NCBI GenBank assembly: GCA_902517245.1
Contig: CABYBK010000001.1
Coordinates: forward strand, 1-64,000
Direction: 5' to 3'
Length of the DNA: 64,000 nucleotides
DNA from: an uncultured Bacteroidota bacterium
GTDB lineage: Bacteria > Bacteroidota > Bacteroidia > Flavobacteriales > Flavobacteriaceae
Position numbers and translations under genes: made by a program. A model generated the notes under the pieces. That model saw nothing but the letters and a program-made list of their open reading frames with translations. It did not search any database and was not told the DNA's origin. Every line of letters starts with the position of its first letter. Position 1 is the stretch's first letter. Positions 27,629 to 37,219 of the stretch are shown piece by piece.

Positions 27629-30037
27629 ATGAATGTTCACAACAAAGAAGAAGATCTAAAAATATCATTCGAAGCTTTCAAAGAGCGTGTTCTTCAAGAT
27701 TACAAAATTGCTGTCACCAGTCGAGAATGCAGTGTATTAGGTAGACGTGAGGTTTTTTCTGGAAAAGGAAAATTTGGGATTTTTGGAGACGGTAAGGAAT
27801 TACCACAATTGGCAATGAATCACTTTTTTAGAAATGGTGATTTTAGGTCAGGCTATTATCGTGATCAAACTTTACTCATGGCTCAAGGTCACTTGACTAT
27901 ATCAAATATTTTTTCAGCACTATATGCTGATTTAGATTCTGAGCGCGAACCAATGTCCGGAGGTCGTTCAATGGGAGGTCATTTTGTAACTGCATCAAGA
28001 AAAGAAAACGGAGAATGGCTTAATGTCATGGAAATGAAAAATCACAGTGGTGATGTATCACCTACGGGTTCTCAAATGCCAAGGCTTCTTGGACTAGCTC
28101 AAGCTTCAAAAATTTACCGCAGTTACAAGACAAAAGACCGTGAAAAGTTTTCTAATAATGGGAATGAAATAGCCTGGGGTACAATTGGGAATGCAAGCAC
28201 TAGTGAAGGAATGTTTTTTGAAACAGTAAATGCTGCTGGTGTTCTTCAGGTTCCTATGGTTTTGAGCGTCTGGGATGATGGATATGGAATTTCTGTTTCT
28301 AATAAGGATCAAACAACAAAACAAAGTATATCTGAGGCTCTTAAGGGTTTTCAAAGATCCCGTAGTGAACCAGGATTCGAAATTTTAACGGTTAAAGGTT
28401 GGGACTATCTGAGCTTAATAGAAACCTATGAATATGCCTCACGTATTGCTAGAAAAGATCACATTCCAGTCCTTATTCACGTTACAGAACTAACACAGCC
28501 TCTAGGACATTCTTCTTCAGGATCACATGAAAGGTATAAGTCTAAAACTAGACTAGAATGGGAAAAACAATACGATTGTAACTTAAAAATGCGCGAATGG
28601 ATTCTAAATGAAGGCCTATCGTCAGAAAAAGAACTTGAAAAGATAGAAAAAGAAGCAATTAGTAAAGTACGTACCATCAGGCGTGATTCTTGGAATGCTT
28701 ATCAAGCACCAATCATAAAGGAAAAAAATAAATTTTTAAGTTTTGAGTCCATCCTAAAAGAAAAAACTTTCAACGATCCAAAAATACAATTGATATATGA
28801 TCAATTAGACCGAACAGAAGAAACCAGCTATAAAGACCTTATATCAGCAGGAAGAAAAATTAATCTTCTCCTAGCTAGAAATCCTGAATCTATTGTTAAA
28901 GATTATAAAACATGGTATGAAAATCTTCTTAATACATTAAAACAAAAAATCTCATCAAAATTGTATTCTACAAAAAAAGAGGATTTAATTGCATTCAAAA
29001 GTACTCCTCCTAAATATAATGATGAAGATATATCAGTTGATGGAAGAGTAATTATTCGGGATAATTTTGAGGCTTTATTTAAAAAATATGACAATCTCCT
29101 TATGTTTGGTGAAGATGTTGGAAAAATTGGCGATGTAAATCAGGGAATGGAGGGGCTACAGAAAAAATTTGGAGAAATTCGAATTGCAGATACTGGGATT
29201 CGAGAAGCTACTATTGCTGGACAGGGAATCGGCCTTGCACTAAGAGGATTTCGGCCAATAGCTGAAATTCAATATCTTGATTACATTTTGTATTGTATTC
29301 AAATATTAAGTGATGATTTAGCTTCTATGAGCTACAGAACTGTAGGTAAGCAAATTGCGCCATTAATTATTCGAACCCGAGGACATAGACTTGAAGGAAT
29401 TTGGCATTCTGGATCACAAATGGCAGCAATGATTCATTTACTTCGTGGAATACACATCTTAACACCAAGAAATATGACCCAAGCCGCTGGATTTTATAAT
29501 ACTCTAATGCAGATTGACCAACCGGCGGTAGTAGTTGAATGTCTAAATGGATATCGCATAAAAGAAAGACCACCAGTAAACCTTGGTGAATTTACTGTTC
29601 CTCTAGGAAAAATTGAGATAGTCGTTGAAGGAGAAGATATAACCGTGGTATCATATGGCTCTACATTAAGAACTGTAGAAGCAGTAACAAAGCGTCTAAA
29701 CCAAGAGGGAATATCAATTGAAATTATTGACATTCAAAGCTTGATACCTTTCGACCTTTCAAATGAAATTTGTAAGAGTATTGCGAAAACTAATAGATTG
29801 CTAATTGTTGATGAAGATGTGCCAGGGGGTGCATCATCATATATATTGCAGCAATTATTAGAAAAACAAAATATTTTTGAGTTATTAGATTCTGCGCCTA
29901 AGTTACTATCTGCAAAATCACACCGTCCAGCATATGGTGGAGATGGAGAATATTTCTCTAAACCTTCTGAAGATGATATTTTTGAATCTGCGTATACAAT
30001 TATGAATGATTCAAATCCTAATAAATTTCCATTATAA
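27629..30037 (+). CDS. 2-oxoacid dehydrogenase E1, fused alpha and beta subunits (branched-chain type)
   Basis: An 802-residue thiamine diphosphate enzyme that decarboxylates branched-chain (or related) 2-oxoacids and passes the acyl group to E2 lipoyl. Residues 1 to about 390 form the E1-alpha part with IAWGTIGNASTSEGMFFETVNAAGVLQVPMVLSVWDDGYGIS, the cofactor region. From about 460 the E1-beta part follows: LLMFGEDVGKIGDVNQGMEG, IADTGIREATIAGQGIGLAL and LLIVDEDVPGGASSYI. This fused form is common in Bacteroidota. E2 and E3 are not in the window. It is a single-gene unit. Confidence 0.88.
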   Translation: MNVHNKEEDLKISFEAFKERVLQDYKIAVTSRECSVLGRREVFSGKGKFGIFGDGKELPQLAMNHFFRNGDFRSGYYRDQTLLMAQGHLTISNIFSALYADLDSEREPMSGGRSMGGHFVTASRKENGEWLNVMEMKNHSGDVSPTGSQMPRLLGLAQASKIYRSYKTKDREKFSNNGNEIAWGTIGNASTSEGMFFETVNAAGVLQVPMVLSVWDDGYGISVSNKDQTTKQSISEALKGFQRSRSEPGFEILTVKGWDYLSLIETYEYASRIARKDHIPVLIHVTELTQPLGHSSSGSHERYKSKTRLEWEKQYDCNLKMREWILNEGLSSEKELEKIEKEAISKVRTIRRDSWNAYQAPIIKEKNKFLSFESILKEKTFNDPKIQLIYDQLDRTEETSYKDLISAGRKINLLLARNPESIVKDYKTWYENLLNTLKQKISSKLYSTKKEDLIAFKSTPPKYNDEDISVDGRVIIRDNFEALFKKYDNLLMFGEDVGKIGDVNQGMEGLQKKFGEIRIADTGIREATIAGQGIGLALRGFRPIAEIQYLDYILYCIQILSDDLASMSYRTVGKQIAPLIIRTRGHRLEGIWHSGSQMAAMIHLLRGIHILTPRNMTQAAGFYNTLMQIDQPAVVVECLNGYRIKERPPVNLGEFTVPLGKIEIVVEGEDITVVSYGSTLRTVEAVTKRLNQEGISIEIIDIQSLIPFDLSNEICKSIAKTNRLLIVDEDVPGGASSYILQQLLEKQNIFELLDSAPKLLSAKSHRPAYGGDGEYFSKPSEDDIFESAYTIMNDSNPNKFPL

Positions 30038-30052
30038 TCTTTATTAAAACAT

Positions 30053-31048
30053 TTATAGGGTAAATAGTTTAAGCAGTAATTCTTCCATAGTTTGTTTATA
30101 TGTAACATTATTTGTGTTTATGCCTTTACTTTTTAAATCGGCTTCCATTATATGATCCATTGCTAAAGAAATTTGACGCATATTTAATCTTTTAGCAGCT
30201 GCTGAATATTCAGAAATAAAAAAAGGATTTATCCCTAAAATTTTTGGATCACTAGTAACTCCTTTAAGTAATAATAGTTTTTTAAAATAATTATATAAGT
30301 TTGATAATACTAAAACTAGTGGATGATCTTTTGTGTTTCTGTTAAGAAATTGAATTATTTGAAAAGCTTTGGAGAAGTTTCCACTACCAATAGCTTTCTG
30401 CAATTCAAAACTGTTATATTCCTTACTTATGCCTATATGTTTTTCAATATGTTCCTCAGTAACAACATCTCCATCTGTTACTATAATTTTTAACTTTTTT
30501 AACTCCTGGTCTAAATTTTCTAAATTCGAACCTACATAGGCAGCTAATAACTCCGTTGCAAGGGGAGAAATCTCAATGTCTAAAATTTCAGCCTGTCTTT
30601 GAATCCAAGAATTTAGCTTGTTTTCATATATCGGCTTTGTAAGAAGTACATCACCATTTTTTTCTATTGCCTTAAATAATTTTTTACGCTTATCAAAAAT
30701 TTTATTTTTATAGCAAATAATTAATATAGTCTGCAAATTCGGTTTTTGAGCATAACTAGTAATCACATCAAGTTCATACGTATTTATAAGTTGAGCATCT
30801 TTCAAGATTACTGTATTATACTTAGAAAGCATAGGATACCTCTTAGCACATTCAAGTATCTGAATAGCTTTAGTTTCTTTTCCATAAAAAACAGATAAAT
30901 CAAAGTCATTTGATTTGTCGTTAGACAACTTTTCCATTAGCACTTTCAAAGTAGCATCTATAAAAAAAGATTCCGTTCCAGATAAAAGGTATAATGGAGA
31001 AAATTGATTTCTTTGAATTTTAGAAAGGAGTGAAAAGAACTCTTTCAT
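30053..31048 (-). CDS. holA: DNA polymerase III subunit delta
   Basis: A 331-residue clamp-loader subunit. The N-terminus FSPLYLLSGTESFFIDATLKVL is the usual HolA start, followed by an AAA+-like domain without a functional P-loop (as expected for delta) and a C-terminal helical collar (YNSFELQKAIGSGNFSKAFQIIQFLNRN, HPLVLVLSNLYNYFKKLLLLKG). It opens the beta ring encoded by dnaN, which is also in this window. It is divergent from the HSDR_N-type gene, with about 25 bases between the start codons. Confidence 0.9.
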   Translation of the reverse strand: MKEFFSLLSKIQRNQFSPLYLLSGTESFFIDATLKVLMEKLSNDKSNDFDLSVFYGKETKAIQILECAKRYPMLSKYNTVILKDAQLINTYELDVITSYAQKPNLQTILIICYKNKIFDKRKKLFKAIEKNGDVLLTKPIYENKLNSWIQRQAEILDIEISPLATELLAAYVGSNLENLDQELKKLKIIVTDGDVVTEEHIEKHIGISKEYNSFELQKAIGSGNFSKAFQIIQFLNRNTKDHPLVLVLSNLYNYFKKLLLLKGVTSDPKILGINPFFISEYSAAAKRLNMRQISLAMDHIMEADLKSKGINTNNVTYKQTMEELLLKLFTL

Positions 31049-31072
31049 TAGAAAAATTTATTGCATTTTTAC

Positions 31073-31528
31073 ATGATGGAGAAACTAAATTTTCCAGAAT
31101 TTAATGTCTTAATCAAAAATAAGGAAAATAAATCCTACATCTTTGATCCTGTTAGAAAAAAATGGTTGTTTTTTACTCCTGAAGAATGGGTCAGAGTTCA
31201 TTGTATATTTTACCTTATTGAAATAAAAAAATATCCTGCTTCTTTAATGAAAATTGAAAAAGAATTAAGGCTATACAATACTAAGAAACGCTTTGATATA
31301 TTAGTTGCAGGATTGAACTTAAAACCTTTAATATTAGTAGAATGTAAAGCTCCTTCTGTTAAAATAAACCAAAAAACATTTGACCAAATTATACGCTATA
31401 ACTTAGAGCTAAAATGCCCATATTTGATGGTTACCAACGGGCTGAATCATTACTTTTGTAATATGAATTTGAAAAAAAATAAAATTTCCTTTATAAATGA
31501 ACTTCCTAATTATAAAATTGATCCATGA
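31073..31528 (+). CDS. HSDR_N-type (restriction enzyme R N-terminal-like) protein
   Basis: A 151-residue protein matching the type I restriction enzyme R N-terminal domain family (HSDR_N_2). The PD-(D/E)xK-like core is KKRFDILVAG followed by LILVECKAP, giving D...ExK. The track's TTG at 31061 is replaced by the ATG at 31073 (31076 is equally possible). No helicase, HsdM or HsdS gene is nearby, so this is not a restriction system. Such stand-alone proteins are widespread in flavobacteria next to holA; their role is unknown. The stop overlaps the glycosyltransferase start (ATGA). Confidence 0.75.
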   Translation: MMEKLNFPEFNVLIKNKENKSYIFDPVRKKWLFFTPEEWVRVHCIFYLIEIKKYPASLMKIEKELRLYNTKKRFDILVAGLNLKPLILVECKAPSVKINQKTFDQIIRYNLELKCPYLMVTNGLNHYFCNMNLKKNKISFINELPNYKIDP

Positions 31529-32523
31529 AATCTATAGCTATCGTTTTATTAAACTTCAATGGAATTAAATTACTTAAAGAATTTTTAAATGATTTGATTA
31601 CAAATAGCCCTGAAGCGGACATAATTTTGGTAGATAATAATTCTAATGATAATTCAGTTAAATGGTTCAAGGAAACACACCCAAATCTTCAATGCATCGA
31701 ACTAACCAAAAACTTTGGATATGCAAAAGGATATAATGAAGGACTAAAAAACTTAAAATACGAATATTATGGATTATTAAACACTGATGTTCGGGTCACA
31801 AAAAATTGGATTTTACCCTTGATAGAAAATTTTAAAATCAATCCTGATGTAGCTATTATTCAACCTCACATACTAAATCAAAACAAACCTAATCACTTTG
31901 AATACGCTGGTGCAGCAGGTGGTTATATCGATAAATACGGAATTCCCTTTTGTAGAGGACGTATTTTTAATAAAATAGAAGAAGATGAGGGACAATATGA
32001 CGGAATTAAAGAGGTTTTTTGGGCCAGTGGAGCTTGTTTTTTGATTAGAAGTAAAGTTTTTTGGAGATTAGGAGGGTTCGATAATGATTTTTTTGCCCAT
32101 CAAGAAGAAATAGATTTGTGCTGGAGAGCTCACAATCTTAATTACAGGGCTTTAGCTATTGGTAGCTCTAAAATTTATCATATTGGTGGTTCCACACTCC
32201 CTATTTCTCCAAAAAAAACATATCTAAATCACCGTAATTCGTTGATTATGATTGTCAAGAACGTACCAAATAAAAATTTATATTCAATTCTGTTTTTTCG
32301 TTTGATTCTTGATGGATTTATTGGACTTTTGTTTTTTTTAAGATTGAAGTTTTCCTTTACTTGGGCAATAATAAGGGCTCATTATGCGTTATTTAAAATG
32401 TTCAAATATTTAAAAACAAAGAACATTGATGAAATCAAGAGAAATGATTATTATTTTGTAAAAAACATTTTAAAAGAATATTTTTTAAAAAGAAAGCGTT
32501 ATTTCACAGATTTAAATAAATAA
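31525..32523 (+). CDS. glycosyltransferase family 2 protein
   Basis: A 332-residue GT-A fold sugar transferase of the rhamnosyltransferase-like WbbL group. Nucleotide-sugar binding is suggested by IVLLNFNG, IILVDNNSNDNSV and YYGLLNTDVRV (DxD-equivalent TDV), with ASGACFLIRSKVFWRLGGFD and FFAHQEEIDLCWRAHN as acceptor-side motifs. A hydrophobic region near residue 260-290 (ILFFRLILDGFIGLLFFLRL) is probably a membrane-association segment. It likely acts in cell-surface polysaccharide synthesis; donor and acceptor are unknown. Translationally coupled to the HSDR_N-type gene. Confidence 0.87.
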   Translation: MKSIAIVLLNFNGIKLLKEFLNDLITNSPEADIILVDNNSNDNSVKWFKETHPNLQCIELTKNFGYAKGYNEGLKNLKYEYYGLLNTDVRVTKNWILPLIENFKINPDVAIIQPHILNQNKPNHFEYAGAAGGYIDKYGIPFCRGRIFNKIEEDEGQYDGIKEVFWASGACFLIRSKVFWRLGGFDNDFFAHQEEIDLCWRAHNLNYRALAIGSSKIYHIGGSTLPISPKKTYLNHRNSLIMIVKNVPNKNLYSILFFRLILDGFIGLLFFLRLKFSFTWAIIRAHYALFKMFKYLKTKNIDEIKRNDYYFVKNILKEYFLKRKRYFTDLNK

Positions 32524-32573
32524 ATTAAATAAAAACTATAAATTTACAGAATTAAAAATTTAATCAAATTAAC

Positions 32574-33428
32574 ATGAAAAGAGCTATAGCTTTAATGATA
32601 ACAGGTGTTTTAATCTCATCTTGTGTATCTCAGAAAAAATTTACAGAATTAGAAGAATTACAACAGAACACAAAAAATTTGTTGGATACTACATCTGTGA
32701 AGTTAAACAGTTGTAATGAAGAAAAAGAGTCTGCTCTTGCTCAACTTGCAACTCTTACAGAACAAAATAAATTCTTAAAGGCGAATAATCAGGACCTAAT
32801 AAATAATATAGGTAACCTCACTACTCTATCACAGAAAGGTGCAGAAAACCTTGAAATGTCGCTTGAGAGTATGAAAGAGAAAGATATTAGAATCCAACGC
32901 ATGCAAGATGCAGTAACTAAGAAAGATTCTGTAACTCTTGCTCTAGTTACTAGTCTTAAAGGTGTTCTTGGAAACATGAGCGATGAAGACATTGAAATTA
33001 ACGTTGAGAAGGGAGTTGTCTACGTTTCCATTTCTGACAAGCTTCTATTTAGAAGTGGAAGCTTTACAGTTACAAATAGAGCTAAAGAAGTTTTAGGAAA
33101 AGTTGCAAAAGTTGTTAATGACAAACCAGACATAGAGTTTATGGTAGAGGGTCATACTGACAATGTACCAATCAGTAAAGCTGAAGGTGTAATTGACAAC
33201 TGGGATTTATCGGTCAAACGTGCTACAGCGGTAGTTCGTATTTTAGAAAATGATTTCGATGTTTCTCCTGCACGTATGACAGCAGCTGGAAGAAGTTATT
33301 ATATTCCTGTCGCGGATAATGATACATCAGCTAACAGAGCCAAAAATAGAAGGACTCGTATTGTAGTGCTTCCTAAGTTGGATCAGTTTTATGATTTAAT
33401 TGAAAGTGGAATGAAAGCTGCTAATTAA
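32574..33428 (+). CDS. OmpA family lipoprotein
   Basis: A 284-residue outer-membrane lipoprotein (signal ends ITGVLISSC). A coiled-coil of about 110 residues (heptads from NTKNLLDTTSVKL to MQDAVTKKD) leads to an OmpA C-terminal domain with the peptidoglycan-binding motifs FMVEGHTDNVPI, NWDLSVKRATAVVRIL and NRAKNRRTRIVV. It probably tethers the outer membrane to peptidoglycan in the manner of Pal or MotB-like proteins. It is followed by the strongest terminator in the window, consistent with abundant expression. Confidence 0.92.
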   Translation: MKRAIALMITGVLISSCVSQKKFTELEELQQNTKNLLDTTSVKLNSCNEEKESALAQLATLTEQNKFLKANNQDLINNIGNLTTLSQKGAENLEMSLESMKEKDIRIQRMQDAVTKKDSVTLALVTSLKGVLGNMSDEDIEINVEKGVVYVSISDKLLFRSGSFTVTNRAKEVLGKVAKVVNDKPDIEFMVEGHTDNVPISKAEGVIDNWDLSVKRATAVVRILENDFDVSPARMTAAGRSYYIPVADNDTSANRAKNRRTRIVVLPKLDQFYDLIESGMKAAN

Positions 33429-33448
33429 ATTATCTTAATAACAATAGT

Positions 33449-33479
33449 AAAAGGCTATCGTACGATAGCCTTTTTTTTT
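33449..33479 (+). terminator. rho-independent terminator after OmpA gene
   Basis: AAAAGGCTATCG and CGATAGCCTTTT form a 12-bp perfect stem around a TA centre, followed by a run of T residues. It lies about 20 bases after the OmpA stop codon and before yggS. It is the clearest terminator in the window. Confidence 0.93.
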
Positions 33480-33540
33480 AATTATGATTTAAATCATAAT
33501 TTTTATAAAATATTTGGCTTATGGCGTATTTTTGGAAAAT

Positions 33541-34182
33541 ATGAATATTATTAAAAATAATTTAAATGTTTTAAGGAAAGACATTCCCAGTAATGTTAAG
33601 CTAGTTGCTGTTTCAAAAACCAAAACAGAGAAAGAATTGTTAGAAGCTTATGAGTGTGGTCAACGTATTTTTGGCGAAAATAAAATCCAAGAAATGTCAT
33701 CAAAGTTTGAAAATCTTCCTAAAGATATAGAATGGCACATGATTGGTCACGTCCAAACTAATAAAGTCAAATACATGGCACCTTTTGTTCATACAATTCA
33801 TTCTGTAGATAGAATTAAATTATTAAATGAAATTCAAAAACAAGCTTTGATAAATGATCGAATTATAGAATGCTTAATTCAAGTTAGGATAGCAGTAGAG
33901 GAAACAAAATTTGGAATTCTACCGTCAGAATTGAATCCAATTTTGGAAAAGGCTTCAACCTATCCCAATATAAAAATAAAAGGATTGATGGGGATGGCAA
34001 GCTTCACATCGAATAGAGAACAAATAAGAAGCGAATTCAAAATCTTAGCAAACTTATTTAGACTCAATAATGAATTCAATGTTTTGTCCATGGGTATGAG
34101 TGGTGATTATTCAATAGCAATCGAAGAAGGTTCAAATATGATAAGAGTTGGAAGTAAAATTTTTGGTGAACGTAATTATTAA
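33541..34182 (+). CDS. yggS: YggS family pyridoxal phosphate-binding protein
   Basis: A single-domain alanine-racemase-fold protein that binds PLP and keeps vitamin B6 and amino-acid pools balanced (PLPBP/YggS). The PLP lysine is in LVAVSKTKTEKEL, with FGENKIQEM, WHMIGHVQTNKVKY and the C-terminal LSMGMSGDYSIAIEEGSNMIRVGSKIFG. I start at the ATG at 33541 rather than the track's TTG at 33514, because MNIIKNNLNVLRKDI aligns with the usual family start and gives about 213 residues. The exonuclease fusion gene follows after two bases. Confidence 0.93.
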   Translation: MNIIKNNLNVLRKDIPSNVKLVAVSKTKTEKELLEAYECGQRIFGENKIQEMSSKFENLPKDIEWHMIGHVQTNKVKYMAPFVHTIHSVDRIKLLNEIQKQALINDRIIECLIQVRIAVEETKFGILPSELNPILEKASTYPNIKIKGLMGMASFTSNREQIRSEFKILANLFRLNNEFNVLSMGMSGDYSIAIEEGSNMIRVGSKIFGERNY

Positions 34183-34184
34183 AA

Positions 34185-35471
34185 ATGTACGCCGTACTAG
34201 ACATCGAAACAACAGGTGGCAAATATGATGAAGAGGGCATAACGGAAATTGCAATTTACCGTTTTGATGGGGAAAAAATTATTGATCAATTTAGCAGCCT
34301 AATAAATCCAGAAAAGGAAATTCAACCCTTTGTAAAAAAACTTACAGGAATCAATAATAATATGCTGCGTAATTCACCCAAATTCTATGAAGTAGCAAAA
34401 CGAATTGTAGAAATAACTGAAAATTGCATTATAGTTGCTCATAATGCAGAATTTGATTTTCGCATGTTGCAAACTGAGTTTAGAAGATTAAGTTTCACTT
34501 TCAATCGTAAAATTCTATGTACTATAAAATTGTCAAAAATTCTTCTTCCCGATCAGCCTTCATTTAATCTTGGAAAACTAATAAATAACTTGGGTATACC
34601 CTTTACAAATGAACATCGAGCACACGGTGATGCTAAAGTGACTCTTAAACTATTTCAATTACTATTAGAGAAAGACTCAAAAAAATATATTTTAAAAAAA
34701 AATATTCAGAACTTAAATCCAAATAAAACACCAACTAAATATTTGGGTATCATTGATAAATTACCCTCTGAGATGGGAATATATTATATCCACAATACAA
34801 ATAATGAAATTATTTATATAGGAAAAAGTGATAATATCAAGAAAAGGGTTATAAGTCATTTGACTGGTTTTAAAGAAAAATCTTTAAAAATTCAAAATGA
34901 AATTTCTAATGTAAGCTACTCTCTTACTGGGGGTGAACTTATTTCACTGTTGAAAGAACAAAATGAGATTAAATTAAATAGCCCTATTTATAATGAATCA
35001 ATGAAGTTTCGCCTATTCCCAATAGGTATTAGAATTGATTTTTCATACGACTACCCAAATATTATTGTCGAGCAAGTAAAAAAAGATAGACAATACTTGT
35101 GTGTTTACAAAAATAAAAAGACTGCTAAAACAGCTATATTTAAGTTTATAAATGGCACTATCAATAAAGAATCTATTTCAGATTACCGTAAAAAAATAAA
35201 CGCTTTCTGTAGATCATTTGAATACCAATCAAGAAATTTTCTTTTGATTGATAAAGGACGACAAAGTGGAGAATTCTCATTTATCTATATAGAGGATAAT
35301 AAATTTCTAGGCTATGGTTACTATGAACTGAACCATCAAATCAAAACTAAAGATCAGATTGAATCTAGATTAATACCCATTGAAGACAACTTAGATACTC
35401 AAAAATTGATACGTAGTTTTATTTTAAGAAAAAAATACATTAAGTTGATAAATCTACAGAGCAAAGATTGA
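34185..35471 (+). CDS. DnaQ-like exonuclease / GIY-YIG (UvrC/Cho-like) fusion
   Basis: A 428-residue two-nuclease protein. Residues 1-165 are a DEDDh 3'-5' exonuclease: VLDIETTGG, VAHNAEFDFRML and EHRAHGDAKVTLKLF supply the acidic residues and His. Residues about 195-280 are a GIY-YIG domain: MGIYYIHNTNNEIIYIGKS, KKRVISHL and LLKEQNEIKLNSPIYN with the catalytic Glu, as in the UvrC N-terminus and Cho. The last 150 residues are unassigned. A DnaQ-Cho fusion of this kind occurs in several phyla, including mycobacteria, and is thought to cut and trim damaged DNA; no function is proven here. It follows yggS by two bases. Confidence 0.88.
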   Translation: MYAVLDIETTGGKYDEEGITEIAIYRFDGEKIIDQFSSLINPEKEIQPFVKKLTGINNNMLRNSPKFYEVAKRIVEITENCIIVAHNAEFDFRMLQTEFRRLSFTFNRKILCTIKLSKILLPDQPSFNLGKLINNLGIPFTNEHRAHGDAKVTLKLFQLLLEKDSKKYILKKNIQNLNPNKTPTKYLGIIDKLPSEMGIYYIHNTNNEIIYIGKSDNIKKRVISHLTGFKEKSLKIQNEISNVSYSLTGGELISLLKEQNEIKLNSPIYNESMKFRLFPIGIRIDFSYDYPNIIVEQVKKDRQYLCVYKNKKTAKTAIFKFINGTINKESISDYRKKINAFCRSFEYQSRNFLLIDKGRQSGEFSFIYIEDNKFLGYGYYELNHQIKTKDQIESRLIPIEDNLDTQKLIRSFILRKKYIKLINLQSKD

Positions 35472-35514
35472 ATTTTTTTAAAATGAATAAATTAATGAAA
35501 ACTGTTTTTTAATT

Positions 35515-36327
35515 ATGAAAAAATGGCAACACCGTTTACATACCATAATTTACGAAGCTGACACCTTCTCAGGAAAGCTTTTTGACGTTTTACTACTAAT
35601 CACTATTCTTCTAAGTGTATTATTTGTAGCATTAGAAAGTGTTGACTCTATAGACTTTATTTACCATAATATATTAAATATTGCTGGTTGGGTTGTGACT
35701 ATTCTATTTACAGTAGAATATATTTTGAGAATTATTTGCGTTAGGCATCCTTGGAGTTATATCTTTAGCTTTTACGGTATCATTGATTTAATATCAACAC
35801 TTCCAAAATACCTCTCTTTATTTTTCATTGGGAGTAACAGTTTAATTGCCTTAAAAGCTCTACGACTACTTCGCGTTTTTAGAATTTTAAAACTCACACC
35901 ATATATAGGAGAATCAAATATTTTGATAAAAGCTCTTAAAGCAAGTCGAGCTAAAATTTTTGTATTCATATTCGGAGTTTTTATTTTATGCATAATTTTT
36001 GGGACATTAATGTACTTGATTGAAAATAAAGAAAGTGGATTTACAAGCATACCTAGAAGTATATATTGGTGTATAGTAACGTTAACTACTGTTGGATATG
36101 GTGACATTGCCCCACAAAGTCCTTTGGGGCAATTTTTAGCTTCATTTATTATGATTTTAGGTTATGGTATAATAGCAGTTCCAACTGGTATTGTAACTGC
36201 AGAATTTTCAAAAAAATATAAAGTAGATACTAATACTCAAGTATGTCCTTACTGTATGGTAAGTGAACATAAACAGAACGCTGTATATTGTCATCAATGT
36301 GGAAAATCAATTAATGATGTCAAATAA
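35515..36327 (+). CDS. voltage-gated-type potassium channel with C-terminal zinc ribbon
   Basis: A 270-residue ion transporter with six membrane helices. The S4-like helix carries regularly spaced arginines (ALKALRLLRVFRILKL) and the pore has the K+ filter TLTTVGYGDIAP. After the last helix a short cytoplasmic tail ends in VCPYCMVSEH...YCHQCGKS, four cysteines that look like a small zinc ribbon. Tetrameric K+ channel function follows from the filter; gating is inferred. Its 3' end overlaps the miaA start. Confidence 0.9.
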   Translation: MKKWQHRLHTIIYEADTFSGKLFDVLLLITILLSVLFVALESVDSIDFIYHNILNIAGWVVTILFTVEYILRIICVRHPWSYIFSFYGIIDLISTLPKYLSLFFIGSNSLIALKALRLLRVFRILKLTPYIGESNILIKALKASRAKIFVFIFGVFILCIIFGTLMYLIENKESGFTSIPRSIYWCIVTLTTVGYGDIAPQSPLGQFLASFIMILGYGIIAVPTGIVTAEFSKKYKVDTNTQVCPYCMVSEHKQNAVYCHQCGKSINDVK

Positions 36328-37219
36328 AACACTTATATATATTGCTGGACCAACTGGAATAGGCAAAACAAAACTAAGTATTGATCTAGCAAAAAAATTC
36401 GAAACTGAAATCATATCCTGTGATTCTCGTCAATTTTACAAGGAAATGATAATTGGAACTGCAGTTCCAACCAAAGATCAACTTAAAGAAGTAAAACATC
36501 ACTTTATTCAGAATAAATCAATAAATGATAATTATACAGTTGGGGATTTTGAAAAAGATGCTATGAATAAAATTGGTGATATTTTTAAGAATAACGATAA
36601 AATAATTATGGTTGGTGGATCTGGTCTATATGCAGACGCCGTTATGTTTGGACTTGATGAATTTCCAAAGGTACCTTCTAAAGTAAGAGAACAAATTTAT
36701 CAATTTTACCAAACTCATGGTTTAAAATCACTACAACAATTACTTTTAGAAAGAGACCCCAAATACTATAGTAGAGTAGATAAAAGTAACCCTGTGAGAC
36801 TACTTCGAGCTTTGGAAATTTGCATTATTTCGGATAAACCATATACTTCATTTTTAAGAAAAAAAGAAAATAAAAGGGAATTTGTATCAAAAACGATTGT
36901 GTTAAACTGCGAAAGGAGCTTATTATATAGTAAAATAAACAAACGTGTAGATTCCATGATAGCTTCAGGCTTAGAATTAGAAGTTAAAAAATTATTAGAG
37001 TATAGGGGTTTGTCCCCACTTAAAACTGTAGGTTACAAAGAATTTTTTCCATATTTTGATGGAGATATAAGTTTTGAAAAAGCTGTTTCTGAAATTAAAA
37101 AAAATACTAGAAGATATGCTAAACGTCAAATTACTTGGATCAAAAAATACAAAAATGCAATAACGATTCTTCCAAATACAACTTCTGAACAAACTTATAG
37201 GATGTTAGATGAAAATTAA
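36314..37219 (+). CDS. miaA: tRNA dimethylallyltransferase
   Basis: Adds a dimethylallyl group to A37 of tRNAs reading UNN codons. The track starts at 36263, inside the channel gene; the adjacent ATGs at 36314 and 36317 put the start just before [25 protein letters not shown], the standard MiaA N-terminus and P-loop. Further motifs are [42 protein letters not shown] and the C-terminal [11 protein letters not shown]. About 301 residues. The start overlaps the channel stop by about 14 bases and the end overlaps convergent purC by four. Confidence 0.95.
   Translation: MMSNKTLIYIAGPTGIGKTKLSIDLAKKFETEIISCDSRQFYKEMIIGTAVPTKDQLKEVKHHFIQNKSINDNYTVGDFEKDAMNKIGDIFKNNDKIIMVGGSGLYADAVMFGLDEFPKVPSKVREQIYQFYQTHGLKSLQQLLLERDPKYYSRVDKSNPVRLLRALEICIISDKPYTSFLRKKENKREFVSKTIVLNCERSLLYSKINKRVDSMIASGLELEVKKLLEYRGLSPLKTVGYKEFFPYFDGDISFEKAVSEIKKNTRRYAKRQITWIKKYKNAITILPNTTSEQTYRMLDEN

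Noticed and set aside
31073-31528. A type I restriction-modification system
   Set aside because: Only an R N-terminal-like domain is present; no helicase, methylase or specificity gene is nearby.
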